Source: Sphingomonas yabuuchiae | GTDB taxonomy: Bacteria; Pseudomonadota; Alphaproteobacteria; Sphingomonadales; Sphingomonadaceae | Reading direction: 5' to 3' | DNA length: 64,000 nt | Assembly (NCBI RefSeq): GCF_001477495.1 | Contig: NZ_LDTF01000004.1 | Span: forward strand, 1 to 64,000 | Shown: positions 52,057 to 60,194 of the stretch, in pieces | Layout of the letters: the number at the start of each line of letters is the position of its first letter | Numbering within the stretch: the first letter of the stretch is position 1 | Program-made: the position numbers and the translations under genes | Notes under the pieces: generated by a model | Database searches by the model: none | The model's input: only the letters and a program-made list of their open reading frames with translations | Told to the model about the DNA's origin: nothing

Positions 52057-52947
52057 ATGGCCCGCGCCCCGCATGGCAAGAACGAGCCGCCCAAGATCGT
52101 CATCGTCAAGAAGATCATCGCCGATGGTCATGGCGGGCATCATGGCGGCGCGTGGAAGGTGGCCTATGCCGACTTCGTGACGGCGATGATGGCGTTCTTC
52201 CTGCTGCTCTGGCTGCTGGGTGCGACCACCGAGAAACAGCGCAAGGGCATCGCCGACTATTTCGCGCCGACGCTGATCGACACCAAGTCGACGGGCATCG
52301 GCGGCGGGGTGCTGAACGGCGGGCCGGGCGCGGGTCGCCAGCAGAGCGGGATCACCGGGCGTATCCAGCTGATCGTGCCCAAGGCGTCGGAGGGCGGCGG
52401 CGACAAGGCCGGAACCGGCGACAAGGGCTCGCTGCGCAATCCCAACGCCAAGGCGCAGGACCAGAAGACCTTCGACGCGATCAAGCGCGAACTCCTGAAG
52501 AAGATGGAGATCACCCCCCAGCTCAAGAAGCTGGCGCAGCAGGTGCGCTTCATCCCGACCGATGACGGCCTGCGCATCGATCTGGTCGACAATGCCGATT
52601 ATTCGATGTTCGCGACCGGCACCACGAACCTGACTCCGGCGGCGTCCGACCTGATCGGCACCATCGCGAAGACGGTCGCCGACGTGCCCAACACGATCAT
52701 GATCCGCGGCCACACCGACAGCGTGCCTTATGGCGATCCGCGGGCGATGAACAACTGGCTGCTCTCGTCCAGCCGCGCCGAGTCGACCCGCCGCCGCCTG
52801 GCCGCCGGTGGGCTGCCCGAATCGCGGTTCGAGCGGATCGAGGGCGTGGCCGACCGCGAACCGATGATCGCGGGCAACCCCTCCGACCCGCGCAACCGTC
52901 GCGTGGCGATCACGCTGCTCTATCGCAAGGGCATGTTCGGGCAGTAG
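52057..52947 (+). CDS. motB: Flagellar motor stator protein MotB
   Basis: 296-aa stator subunit. The single helix 'YADFVTAMMAFFLLLWLLG' holds the proton-accepting Asp 39; the OmpA-like C-domain with 'IMIRGHTDSVPYG' and 'LSSSRAESTRRRL' binds peptidoglycan. A His/Gly cluster precedes the helix (GHGGHHGG). A GC-rich stem without T run follows the stop. Confidence 0.96.
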   Translation: MARAPHGKNEPPKIVIVKKIIADGHGGHHGGAWKVAYADFVTAMMAFFLLLWLLGATTEKQRKGIADYFAPTLIDTKSTGIGGGVLNGGPGAGRQQSGITGRIQLIVPKASEGGGDKAGTGDKGSLRNPNAKAQDQKTFDAIKRELLKKMEITPQLKKLAQQVRFIPTDDGLRIDLVDNADYSMFATGTTNLTPAASDLIGTIAKTVADVPNTIMIRGHTDSVPYGDPRAMNNWLLSSSRAESTRRRLAAGGLPESRFERIEGVADREPMIAGNPSDPRNRRVAITLLYRKGMFGQ

Positions 52948-52971
52948 GGCGCGGGGGCGGGATTTGCGCCC

Positions 52972-53643
52972 TCAATCGCCCGGACATAAGGGCTTGAAGG
53001 CCCGGCCATCTGCGTCGAAGTTGCGGTCGTCTAGCCACGCTTCGAACCGGGCCTGTTGGGCTGGCCACTCATGGTCCAGGATCGAGAACCAGGCGGTGTC
53101 GCGGCGGCGTCCCTTGACGATGCCGTCACCCCGCCACGTCCCTTCATAGGTGAAGCCGAACCGGCCCGCAGCGCGCCGGGATGCGTCGTTAAGCGCGTTG
53201 CAACGCCAGACAACCCGATGATAGCCGATCGCAAAGGCATGCCGCATCATCAGGAAGATCGATTCGGTGGCGGCGCGGGTGCGTTGTAGCCGGGGTGAAA
53301 ACTAGATGCTTCCGATCTCCAACGCGGCATCGTGCGGGGCTATGTCGCAGAACGAGGCCCAGCCTTCGGCCTTGCCGCTGGTCGCGGGAATGACGGCGAA
53401 GAATGGCTGCTGCTCCAGGTCGCTGATCCGTGCGACATGCGCCGCGAGGTCCTGCGTGGTCGGGAATGGCCCGTATTTCAGATAGGCCCATGATCGGTCC
53501 GCGCCCTGCGCCGTGTCCCACAGATCGGCAACGTGCCCGGCGGACAGCGGTTCGAGGGTCACGGCTTTGCCGACATGACGGTTGGCCCCAGGCAGGGGGC
53601 GGACTGTTTCAGTAACGACGGGGCCGGGCGGGACATCGGTCAT
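52972..53643 (-). pseudogene. GNAT N-acetyltransferase (RimJ/RimL type) broken by one in-frame TAG
   Basis: Both halves are in the same frame. The N-terminal 113 codons end '...LEIGSI' at a TAG (53302-53304); the frame then continues FSPRLQRTRAATESIFLMM and on to 'DGRAFKPLCPGD'. In intact relatives the position after 'GxI' is usually Trp or Tyr followed by the conserved 'SPRLQRTRAATE' acetyl-CoA-binding stretch, so one base change (TGG or TAC/TAT to TAG) explains the break. The rest looks undamaged, pointing to a recent mutation, a sequencing error or suppression. Confidence 0.85.
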
Positions 53644-53713
53644 GTCCCGTCATCACCGATGGGCGCTGCCGCATTAACTACTATGCGTGTGCGCAAGGAC
53701 AGGCGCAGTGCCC

Positions 53714-53775
53714 CAAAAGAAAACCCGCCCGGCCATCCATGCTTCGGGAGACAAGCATGGGCAGCCGGGCGGGTT
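53714..53775 (-). terminator. Rho-independent terminator after the MucR-type gene
   Basis: Stem AACCCGCCCGGC (53722-53733) with GCCGGGCGGGTT (53764-53775), and an inner stem ATGCTT/AAGCAT. On the minus strand it is followed by TTTTCTTTTGGGG, the expected U tract. Confidence 0.88.
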
Positions 53776-53799
53776 ATTCGTCATTCGATCGCGACGCGA

Positions 53800-54291
53800 T
53801 TACTCGGCGTCGGCGGCTTCGCTCTTGCGCGACTTGCGCGGGGCGGGGGCGGCCGCAGCGTTGCGCGGACCAGGCTTGCGGCCCAGGCCGATCTTCTTGG
53901 CCATCGCGCGACGGCTTTCCGAATAGCTCTCGGCGACCATCGGATAGTCGGGCTTCAGGCCGTAACGCTCACGATATTCTTCGGGCGTCAGGCCATGGGT
54001 GGCCAGATGACGACGCAGCGTCTTGTAGGGCTTGCCGTCGATCATCGAGACGATGTGATCCTTCGACGCCAGCGACTTGCGAACCGACACGGCCGGAACA
54101 TATTCGGTCGGCGCTTCGACATCGGTCGCCTGCGGTGCGCTGCCCAGAAGCGAAGACACGGTCTCGTGCATCTTGTGGAGGAAAGCCGGAACCTCTTCCG
54201 ACGAAGTGCGGGTATTGGGATTTCCCAACCACGCAATGGTCAGCTCAGTTGCCAGTTCTACGGCATTCACATCGATAGGGTCGTCGGCCAT
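53800..54291 (-). CDS. MucR/Ros-family transcriptional regulator, cysteine-free
   Basis: 163-aa regulator. The family core is present: 'YVPAVSVRKSLASKDHIVSM' then 'DGKPYKTLRRHLATHGLTPEEYRERYG' (about residues 64-111, split here). MucR proteins control exopolysaccharide, motility and cell-cycle genes. In zinc-finger members a Cys lies in the 'CLEDG' stretch; here the sequence is VSMIDG and there is no Cys in the protein, so the fold must hold without the standard zinc site, as known for some Mesorhizobium Ros homologues. A basic Ala/Lys-rich tail (about 135-160) follows. Own terminator at 53714-53775. Confidence 0.88.
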   Translation of the reverse strand: MADDPIDVNAVELATELTIAWLGNPNTRTSSEEVPAFLHKMHETVSSLLGSAPQATDVEAPTEYVPAVSVRKSLASKDHIVSMIDGKPYKTLRRHLATHGLTPEEYRERYGLKPDYPMVAESYSESRRAMAKKIGLGRKPGPRNAAAAPAPRKSRKSEAADAE

Positions 54292-54568
54292 GATACGCTC
54301 CTGTTGTTTCCGTGTGACCTAACCGTCAATCACAGAAGGTCAACCGTCCGAAGCAGCATCGGATCGAATTTAGATGGTTTATGACCGATTTTATATTTGC
54401 GTAATGCTCATGAATGGACTCGATCAGCCGCGAAAATCAGGCAAAGATCGGTAAAAGAGAACCCGGTCAGGCGGGATATAAACCACGGCAACATTCTGAT
54501 TTCGATCAAAAGGGGATCGCGGGGCGGAGGCCTTCAAACCGTTTGTCTCCGACACGTGAATGCACAAT

Positions 54569-54595
54569 ATGCAACCAAAATTAATGAGGTTGCAT
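54569..54595. repeat. Perfect inverted repeat ATGCAACC-N11-GGTTGCAT
   Basis: 8-bp perfect arms with an 11-bp AT-rich spacer (AAAATTAATGA), about 70 bp upstream of a terminator. It could be an operator for a dimeric regulator or a stem in a small RNA. Confidence 0.6.
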
Positions 54596-54662
54596 TTGTG
54601 TAAATCGTCCGGGCTCGGCATAGAGAGCGGGCCTTTCAGGCATCCTCTCCTAAAAAACTTAC

Positions 54663-54691
54663 GGGCCGGTCTCACGATCGGCCCTTTTTTT
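54663..54691 (+). terminator. Rho-independent terminator with no obvious upstream gene
   Basis: GGGCCG (54663-54668) pairs with CGGCCC (54779 minus 100, i.e. 54679-54684), followed by seven T (54685-54691) on the plus strand. No convincing plus-strand CDS precedes it within 1 kb. Confidence 0.8.
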
Positions 54692-54885
54692 GTCTTGCTT
54701 CCGCCGCACATCGGCCTAGGCTGACCCATCGCCGCGCTTCAACGATAGTTATAAGCAGGAGTGGAAGCCGCCGGAAAAACCGGCATCGCGCGTCGGTGCC
54801 GGGGGTCGAGCGACCGGGTCGCTCCCCCCGTTTGACCTTCGCTGTCGGGTGGCCTTTTCGATCATCGTCCGAGGATTGGGCGTGA

Positions 54886-54965
54886 CCTTCGACTTCGCTT
54901 AGGCTGGACGGAGCGAAGAATGGTTCGGATTACATAACCCCGTTCAGCCTGAGCGAAGTCGAAGG
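54886..54965. repeat. REP-like inverted pair (family B)
   Basis: CCTTCGACTTCGCTTAGGCTGGACGG (its core is TTCGACTTCGCTTAGG) at 54886-54911 faces its near-complement CCGTTCAGCCTGAGCGAAGT... ending CGAAGG at 54940-54965, leaving a 28-bp spacer. It can fold into a long hairpin. Confidence 0.75.
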
Positions 54966-55045
54966 CCAGGGCCGAACCTGATGACCAAGTCATCCAAAAG
55001 AAGACGGGAGAGACCCCACGAGCCCTCCCGCCCCGAAAAGCCGGT

Positions 55046-55417
55046 TCAGCCTTTGTTGTCGGACGACGGGCGGTGGATGAACTGGTCCAGCGCCGACAGC
55101 GCCATGCCAGCAAAGGCAACGACCTCGGACATGCCCGACTTCGTCGTTCCGCCCTCATGCGGCGGATCGGACGCTTCGGTCCGGGTCGGCTCGGGGGATG
55201 GTGCCGCGCCTTCCGTCGGCCGCTTCGTCGTCTCGCGCGCCAGTGCCGAGGCTGCGACGATCAGTCCGGTGGCGAGCAATTGCCGCCCGGCTGGACTGCG
55301 AGCCTGATCGAGCAGTGCCTGACCGATCCGGTGCAGGGACGAGGGACCCGAGGACGTGCCCGGCTGTTCGTCCAGCTTGGCCTTTTTCTGCTTCTTCTTA
55401 TGCTTCTTCTTGCCCAT
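55046..55417 (-). CDS. Hypothetical Lys-rich small protein
   Basis: 123-aa protein I do not recognise. The start is taken at ATG 55417, giving MGKKKHKKKQKKAKL, a strongly basic N-terminus. Two mildly hydrophobic stretches follow ('GRQLLATGLIVAASALA' about 55-71 and 'SEVVAFAGMALSALDQF' about 96-112), separated by a Pro/Glu/Thr-rich linker. The basic head could bind nucleic acid or acidic lipids, but there is no motif. It lies 71 bp downstream of rpoN on the same strand, where related bacteria often keep hpf or ptsN. Confidence 0.55.
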   Translation of the reverse strand: MGKKKHKKKQKKAKLDEQPGTSSGPSSLHRIGQALLDQARSPAGRQLLATGLIVAASALARETTKRPTEGAAPSPEPTRTEASDPPHEGGTTKSGMSEVVAFAGMALSALDQFIHRPSSDNKG

Positions 55418-55488
55418 CGGCCTGGCCTCGCAATCTCGTGTATGCTTGATGTAATACACGTGGCGCGGTGTTCAAGCGGCGGGCAATA

Positions 55489-56973
55489 TCACCCCGCCAG
55501 GGCGCGGGCGCGACGACGCTGGACCGAGCTGCCGATACCGAGCGATTCGCGATATTTGGCGACCGTTCGCCGGGCGATATCGAAACCCTTGGCCTGGAGC
55601 AGTTCGACCAGCGTGTCGTCCGACAGGATCTTGGCGCCTTCGTTCGCGATCAGCGTCTTGATCGCGCTCTTCACCGCCTCCGCCGACACCGCATCGCCAC
55701 CATCCGCCGCCGCGATGCCGCTGGTGAAGAAGAATTTGAGCTCGAACAGCCCGCGCGCGCAGCTCAGATATTTGTTGCTCGTCACGCGGCTGACGGTCGA
55801 TTCATGCATCCCGATCGCCTCGGCGACGCGGGCCAGCGTCAGCGGCTTCAGATGCGCGACGCCGTGGAGGAAGAACGCCTCTTGCTGCTTCACGATCTCG
55901 GTCGCGACGCGGATGATCGTCCGCTGTCGCTGGTCAAGCGCCTTCATCAGCCAATTGGCGCTGGCGAGGCAGTCGGCGAGCCATGCCTTGGACCCCTTGT
56001 CCTGCGGGCCGTGGCGCAGTTCCTGATAATAACGGCGGTTGACCAGCACGCGGGGCAGGGTGGCGGTGTTCAGCTCGATACCCCAGCCATGCTTGGTCCG
56101 GGTCACGAACAGGTCGGGCACCACCGCCTGAGAAGGCTCGCCGCCATAGCGACAGCCAGGCTTGGGATCATAGCCGCGCAACTCGCGGATCATGTCGGCC
56201 ATGTCCTCGTCATCGACACCACAGATGCGCTTCAACCGGACCAGTTCGCCGCGCGCCAGCAGGTCGAGATTGGCGATCAGCTTCGCCATGCACGGGTCGT
56301 AGCGGTCTACCTCGCGCGCTTGTAGCGCCAGGCATTCGGCCAGATCGCGCGCGCCGACGCCGGTCGGGTCGAGGCTTTGTACCACCGTCAGCACCGATTC
56401 GACGTGGGGGAGGGGGATCCCCAGCCGCCCGGCGATCTCCTCCAGCGGGACGGTCAGATAGCCCGCCTCGTCCAGCTGGTCGATGATATGCGCGGCGATG
56501 GTCAGGTCGGTGCCGGACAGGATCAGCGCCACCTGCGCCTCCAGATGCTCGGCCAGGCTGGGGGCATCGTCGGCCAGCGAATCCCAGTCGAGCCCGTCTG
56601 CGTCGATCGAACCCCCGCTGCCCGCCGTCCCGTTCAGCGACAGGCCGCCGTCCGGCCCCGTGCCGCCATCGGCGACACTGTCCTGCTGATGGCTTTCGGT
56701 CGCATAATCCAGGTCGAGGCCCCGGTCTTCCGAGGGGGCCGTCCCCGCGACCAGTTCGTCGGCCCCGGCAGGGGCCTCCCGCTCGGGGCGCTCAGGGGTT
56801 GCCACTTCGCGCACCGCGCTGGCGTCGAGCAGGGGGTTCTTCTCCACCTCCTCGGCGATGAACGCCTCGACCTCCAGATTCGACAGCGTCAGCAGCTTGA
56901 TCGCCTGCTGAAGCTGCGGCGTCATCACCAGCGATTGCGACTGGCGGATGTCGAGACGCGGCGCGAGGCTCAC
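55489..56973 (-). CDS. rpoN: RNA polymerase sigma54 factor RpoN
   Basis: 494-aa sigma54. Region I is glutamine-rich as expected ('LDIRQSQSLVMTPQLQQAIK'), an acidic region II follows (about 60-135), and the RpoN box ARRTVAKYRE is at about residues 467-476. I choose the GTG at 56973: GGGAGGAA lies 8 nt upstream at good spacing, and homologues begin M-x-L-x-PRLD. A GTG at 56994 is also in frame. The gene follows lptB, a conserved alphaproteobacterial order, but a palindromic repeat of about 130 bp sits between. It supplies the sigma factor for the flgB and flhA-fliA promoters. Confidence 0.95.
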   Translation of the reverse strand: MSLAPRLDIRQSQSLVMTPQLQQAIKLLTLSNLEVEAFIAEEVEKNPLLDASAVREVATPERPEREAPAGADELVAGTAPSEDRGLDLDYATESHQQDSVADGGTGPDGGLSLNGTAGSGGSIDADGLDWDSLADDAPSLAEHLEAQVALILSGTDLTIAAHIIDQLDEAGYLTVPLEEIAGRLGIPLPHVESVLTVVQSLDPTGVGARDLAECLALQAREVDRYDPCMAKLIANLDLLARGELVRLKRICGVDDEDMADMIRELRGYDPKPGCRYGGEPSQAVVPDLFVTRTKHGWGIELNTATLPRVLVNRRYYQELRHGPQDKGSKAWLADCLASANWLMKALDQRQRTIIRVATEIVKQQEAFFLHGVAHLKPLTLARVAEAIGMHESTVSRVTSNKYLSCARGLFELKFFFTSGIAAADGGDAVSAEAVKSAIKTLIANEGAKILSDDTLVELLQAKGFDIARRTVAKYRESLGIGSSVQRRRARALAG

Positions 56974-56981
56974 GGCACCAT

Positions 56982-57108
56982 TCCTCCCCGGCACGGGGAG
57001 GTGGCAGCGCGAATGCGCTGACGGAGGGGGGCTTCCCCATAGGACACCCCATGTGGAGCGCCCCCTCCAATATGCTTCGCATGGTCCCCCTCCCCGTACC
57101 GGGGAGGA
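56982..57108. repeat. Palindromic intergenic repeat, family A, copy 3
   Basis: 127 bp: TCCTCCCCGGCACGGGGAGG start, GTGGCAGCGCGAATGCGCTGACGGAGGGGGG, then CCCCCTCCAATATGCTTCGC and ATGGTCCCCCTCCCCGTACC, ending CGGGGAGGA. Same plan as 13587-13780 and 35479-35615. On the minus strand its left arm forms the rpoN ribosome binding site. Confidence 0.85.
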
Positions 57109-57174
57109 TAGGGGGCGCCGTCCGCCGCGCCGGTCATGCCATCAGGTGCGGATCGACGGGCGGCTCTCATGCGG

Positions 57175-57963
57175 TCAGAGCGAAAAGCCCTCGCCCAGAT
57201 ACAGGCGGCGGACATTGGCGTCGGCGACCAGTTCCTCCGGCGATCCGCTGAACAGCACGCGCCCGTCATAGATGATGTAGGCCCGGTCGACGATGTCCAG
57301 CGTCTCGCGGACATTATGGTCGGTGATCAGCACGCCGATATCGCGCCGCTTCAGGTCCTTCACCAGATCGCGGATATCGGCGATCGAGATGGGGTCGATG
57401 CCCGCGAACGGTTCGTCGAGCAGCATGATCGACGGATCGGCGGCCAGCGCGCGCGCGATCTCGGCGCGGCGGCGCTCGCCGCCCGACAGCGCCATGGCGG
57501 GCGCGGCGCGCAGGCGGGTCAGGCCGAATTCCTCGAGCAGCTTGTCGAGCTTGCGCGCGCGCTCGGCCGGGTCGGGCTCGGCCAGCTCGAGCACGGTCAG
57601 GATGTTCTTCTCGATCGACAGCCCGCGAAAGATCGAGGTCTCCTGCGGCAGATAGCCCAGGCCCAGGATCGCGCGGCGATACATGGGAAGCCCCGTGATA
57701 TCCTCGCCGTCCAGCATGATGCGGCCCGAATCGGGCTTCACCAGTCCCATGACCGAATAGAAGCAGGTCGTCTTGCCCGCGCCGTTGGGGCCGAGCAGGC
57801 CGATCACCTCGCCCCGCCCGACCGACACCGACACGTCGGTCAGGACGACGCGCTTGTCATAGCTCTTGGCGATCGACACGACCTGCAGGCCGTTGGCGAC
57901 CGGCGGCTCCGACACGGGGGCGGTGCGATGACTTGCCTCGCGAATCGGGGTTTCCATGTCCAT
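57175..57963 (-). CDS. lptB: LPS export ABC transporter ATP-binding protein LptB
   Basis: 262-aa ATPase that powers LPS extraction by LptFG. Walker A GPNGAGKTT at about 58-66, signature LSGGE at about 158-162, Walker B MLLDEP at about 179-184 and the H-loop 'LITDHNVRETL' are all present. ATG at 57963 (MDMETPI) or 57957. Downstream of lptA by 61 bp. Confidence 0.96.
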   Translation of the reverse strand: MDMETPIREASHRTAPVSEPPVANGLQVVSIAKSYDKRVVLTDVSVSVGRGEVIGLLGPNGAGKTTCFYSVMGLVKPDSGRIMLDGEDITGLPMYRRAILGLGYLPQETSIFRGLSIEKNILTVLELAEPDPAERARKLDKLLEEFGLTRLRAAPAMALSGGERRRAEIARALAADPSIMLLDEPFAGIDPISIADIRDLVKDLKRRDIGVLITDHNVRETLDIVDRAYIIYDGRVLFSGSPEELVADANVRRLYLGEGFSL

Positions 57964-58024
57964 CGGCCCGTTTCTTTCCTTAGCTGGTCGGACGTTAGCG
58001 CGGGGCAGGCACCCGCGTCACGCC

Positions 58025-58567
58025 TCAGTTGCGATCGGGGACCGAGAAGGTGCCCGTGACCCGGCCCGACGGCGCGCGGCTGACCGTGCCGCCATTGCCC
58101 GACGAAGCGCCACCCGCCACCGACGACCCGTCGATGACCGCGCGGCCGGTGTCGAGGTTCAGCGTCAGCCGCCCGCCATTCACCGTATTGCCCCCCTGGG
58201 TCAGCGTGACGTTGCCCAGCATGGTGATGACCCGCCGGTTGAGGTCGTAGATCGCATAGTTGCTGCGCGCCGTCTGGTCGGGCCGCTTGACGACGACACC
58301 GCCCGAAGCGTCGAAGCGCGACACCTGCGGCTTTCCGCCCAGCACCTGGCCGGTATAGAATACCGTCATCCGCGCCGCCGTCAGCGTCATCTCCGCCTGG
58401 CGCAGCGAGACGTTGCCCGACAGGACGGCGCGGTTCTGCTTGTCCTGCAACTCGATGACGTCGGCGCCGAAATCGATGGGCGCGCGGCTGTTGTGCTTGA
58501 CCTGCGCGGCCGCGGACACTGCCAGGACGAGAAGGGCCGGAGCCGCAGCGGCGAAGAGCTTGTGCAT
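58025..58567 (-). CDS. lptA: LPS transport periplasmic protein LptA
   Basis: 180-aa OstA-type beta-jellyroll protein bridging inner and outer membranes. Signal peptide (about 1-20), then 'IDFGADVIELQDKQNRAVLS' and 'MLGNVTLTQGGNTVNGGRLT', typical of the family. Sits between lptC and lptB. Confidence 0.9.
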   Translation of the reverse strand: MHKLFAAAAPALLVLAVSAAAQVKHNSRAPIDFGADVIELQDKQNRAVLSGNVSLRQAEMTLTAARMTVFYTGQVLGGKPQVSRFDASGGVVVKRPDQTARSNYAIYDLNRRVITMLGNVTLTQGGNTVNGGRLTLNLDTGRAVIDGSSVAGGASSGNGGTVSRAPSGRVTGTFSVPDRN

Positions 58568-58585
58568 GAGCGGCTATTTCGGGCT

Positions 58586-59212
58586 TTACGGGACGATGCG
58601 CAAGCGGGCGTTGCCTTCCAGCCGGACGGAACGATTTTCCAGGTCCGCCCGCATCTTGTTCGCACTGAAATTGCCCTGCGGGACCTGACCGGTCACGGCA
58701 CCGCCCGACACCAGGGTCCGCTGTTGCAGGTCGATGGTCGCGTCATGCGTGCGCAGGTCGTATCCGCCCGCCGATTTGAAATCGAGCGGCCCGTCCAGCT
58801 GCACCTGTTCGGTGCGCATGTCATAGCGCCCCGAATTGGCGCTGACCGTGGCGGGCCCGTCCGACAGGCGGATGGCGGCGGACAGCCTGTTGAGTTGGAC
58901 CACCGGCTCGGCCGAGCTGCGCTGGATCGCCGAACCCGCATCGAGCGAGAAGGGCTGGCCCTTGTCGTCGACGCCGCGATACTGCGCCGCCTGGATCTTC
59001 ATCCGTTCCTTGGCGACCTCGACCTTCTTCTTGTCGAGCACGAAGGACACTTCGCTGGACGAATAGATCGGCGCCATCACCAGGAACGCCGTCAGCACGC
59101 CGATCGCGCTGGGCAGCATCCAGCGCGCGAGCGTCACGAAACGGTCGTGACGGCTGCCCGGCGCGGCCCAATGCTGGCGCTGGGTACGGACGCGGTCGGC
59201 GATCTCGGACAT
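58586..59212 (-). CDS. lptC: LPS export protein LptC
   Basis: 208-aa protein with one N-terminal membrane helix (about 31-52) and a periplasmic jellyroll that hands LPS to LptA. Recognised by 'VEVAKERMKIQAAQYRG' region, size and operon order rnd-lptC-lptA-lptB. Confidence 0.87.
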   Translation of the reverse strand: MSEIADRVRTQRQHWAAPGSRHDRFVTLARWMLPSAIGVLTAFLVMAPIYSSSEVSFVLDKKKVEVAKERMKIQAAQYRGVDDKGQPFSLDAGSAIQRSSAEPVVQLNRLSAAIRLSDGPATVSANSGRYDMRTEQVQLDGPLDFKSAGGYDLRTHDATIDLQQRTLVSGGAVTGQVPQGNFSANKMRADLENRSVRLEGNARLRIVP

Positions 59213-59250
59213 GACGGCTCCCTATCGTGCCCGGATCAGGCGTCAATGGT

Positions 59251-59871
59251 TCAGGCGTGGGCGAAGATATCGACCTCGGGCCAGCCCGCCAGATCCAGCT
59301 CGGCGCGGGCGGGGAGGAAATCGAAACAGGCCTGGGCCAGTTCCATCCGGCCCTCGCGCTCCAGCCGCTTGTCGAGCTCGACCTTCATGCGGTGCAGGTA
59401 CCGCACGTCCGAGGCGGCATATTCGCGTTGGGCATCGGACAGTTCGGGCGCGCCCCAGTCCGATGACTGCTGCGCCTTGGACAGCTCGACGCCGAGCAGT
59501 TCGCGGACCAGCTCCTTCAGGCCGTGGCGGTCGGTATAGGTGCGGATCAGCCGCGAGGCGATCTTCGTGCAATAGACGGGGGCGGCGACGACGCCCAGAT
59601 AATGGCGGATCGCGGCGATATCGAACCGGCCGAAATGATAGAGCTTCAGCCGGGCCGGATCGGCGAGCAGCGCGCGGAGGTTCGGCGCGGCATAGTCGCT
59701 GTCGGGCGCGAAGCGGACCAGATGCTCGTCCGGGCCGCCGTCCGACAGCTGGACGACGCACAGCCGGTCGCGCGGGGTGATCAGGCCCATCGTCTCGGTA
59801 TCGACGGCGATCGACGCGCCGGGGGCGAACAGATCGGCGGGAATGTCTTCTTCGTGCAGGTGAACGGTCAT
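59251..59871 (-). CDS. rnd: Ribonuclease D-type 3'-5' exonuclease
   Basis: 206-aa protein consisting of the DEDDy exonuclease domain only: Asp 24 and Glu 26 in 'IAVDTETMGL', 'LYHFGRFDIAAI' (motif II) and 'YAASDVRYLHRM' (motif III with Tyr and Asp). The HRDC domains of E. coli RNase D are absent, as is common in alphaproteobacteria. ATG at 59871. First gene of the lpt block. Confidence 0.9.
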   Translation of the reverse strand: MTVHLHEEDIPADLFAPGASIAVDTETMGLITPRDRLCVVQLSDGGPDEHLVRFAPDSDYAAPNLRALLADPARLKLYHFGRFDIAAIRHYLGVVAAPVYCTKIASRLIRTYTDRHGLKELVRELLGVELSKAQQSSDWGAPELSDAQREYAASDVRYLHRMKVELDKRLEREGRMELAQACFDFLPARAELDLAGWPEVDIFAHA

Positions 59872-60194
59872 GATGCCTGCCCTAGCGGCGGCGGGGAAAA
59901 GCCTCAACCGGGATCGGGCGAGCCCCATGAGAAAAGACTCGGCCGCGCTGGCAAGGTGATTCGCCGATTCGGCAGAAGATGTTGTGGAGTTTCGGCCACA
60001 ATTCCGACGTAATCTGCCTCGTTCGCGCCAAAGCGAGACGGGTTCGCACGATTTCGTTCGCGATGGCTGTCCTTCTGCGTTATGCATCCCCACTAGGCGC
60101 AAAAGGTTTGGCGCCAAAAGATCCGCGCTCTTCGTCCGGCGCACGGTTCTTGAGGACAGGATTTGCGGGCGAACCGGGAAGACGAACAGGGCTT
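59872..60194. promoter_or_regulatory. Divergent promoter/leader region of rnd and the cold-shock gene
   Basis: 323 bp without a gene. It contains a palindrome TTGTGG-N8-CCACAA near 59982-60001 and a GGCGCAAAAGGTTTGGCGCC segment near 60096. Cold-shock genes often have long structured leaders, which would fit the right half. I cannot name exact promoter boxes. Confidence 0.4.

Larger units (their letters stand above)
54292..55045. other. Gene-poor region between the MucR-type gene and the Lys-rich hypothetical gene
   Basis: 754 bp without a convincing gene. The left third (54292-54430) is AT-rich and is the likely promoter region of the MucR-type gene. It then holds an inverted repeat (54569-54595), a strong plus-strand terminator (54663-54691) and a REP-like pair (54886-54965). 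Short ORFs here lack ribosome binding sites and family features. A small untranslated RNA ending at the terminator is possible but not shown. Confidence 0.5.

Noticed and set aside
52946..52972. AGGGCGC/GCGCCCT stem after motB as a terminator
   Set aside because: Stem is possible but there is no T run and a 13-base loop, so it is not listed as a terminator.
54397..54603. 68-codon plus-strand ORF in the gene-poor region
   Set aside because: No ribosome binding site, no recognisable domain and amino acid use unlike neighbouring genes.
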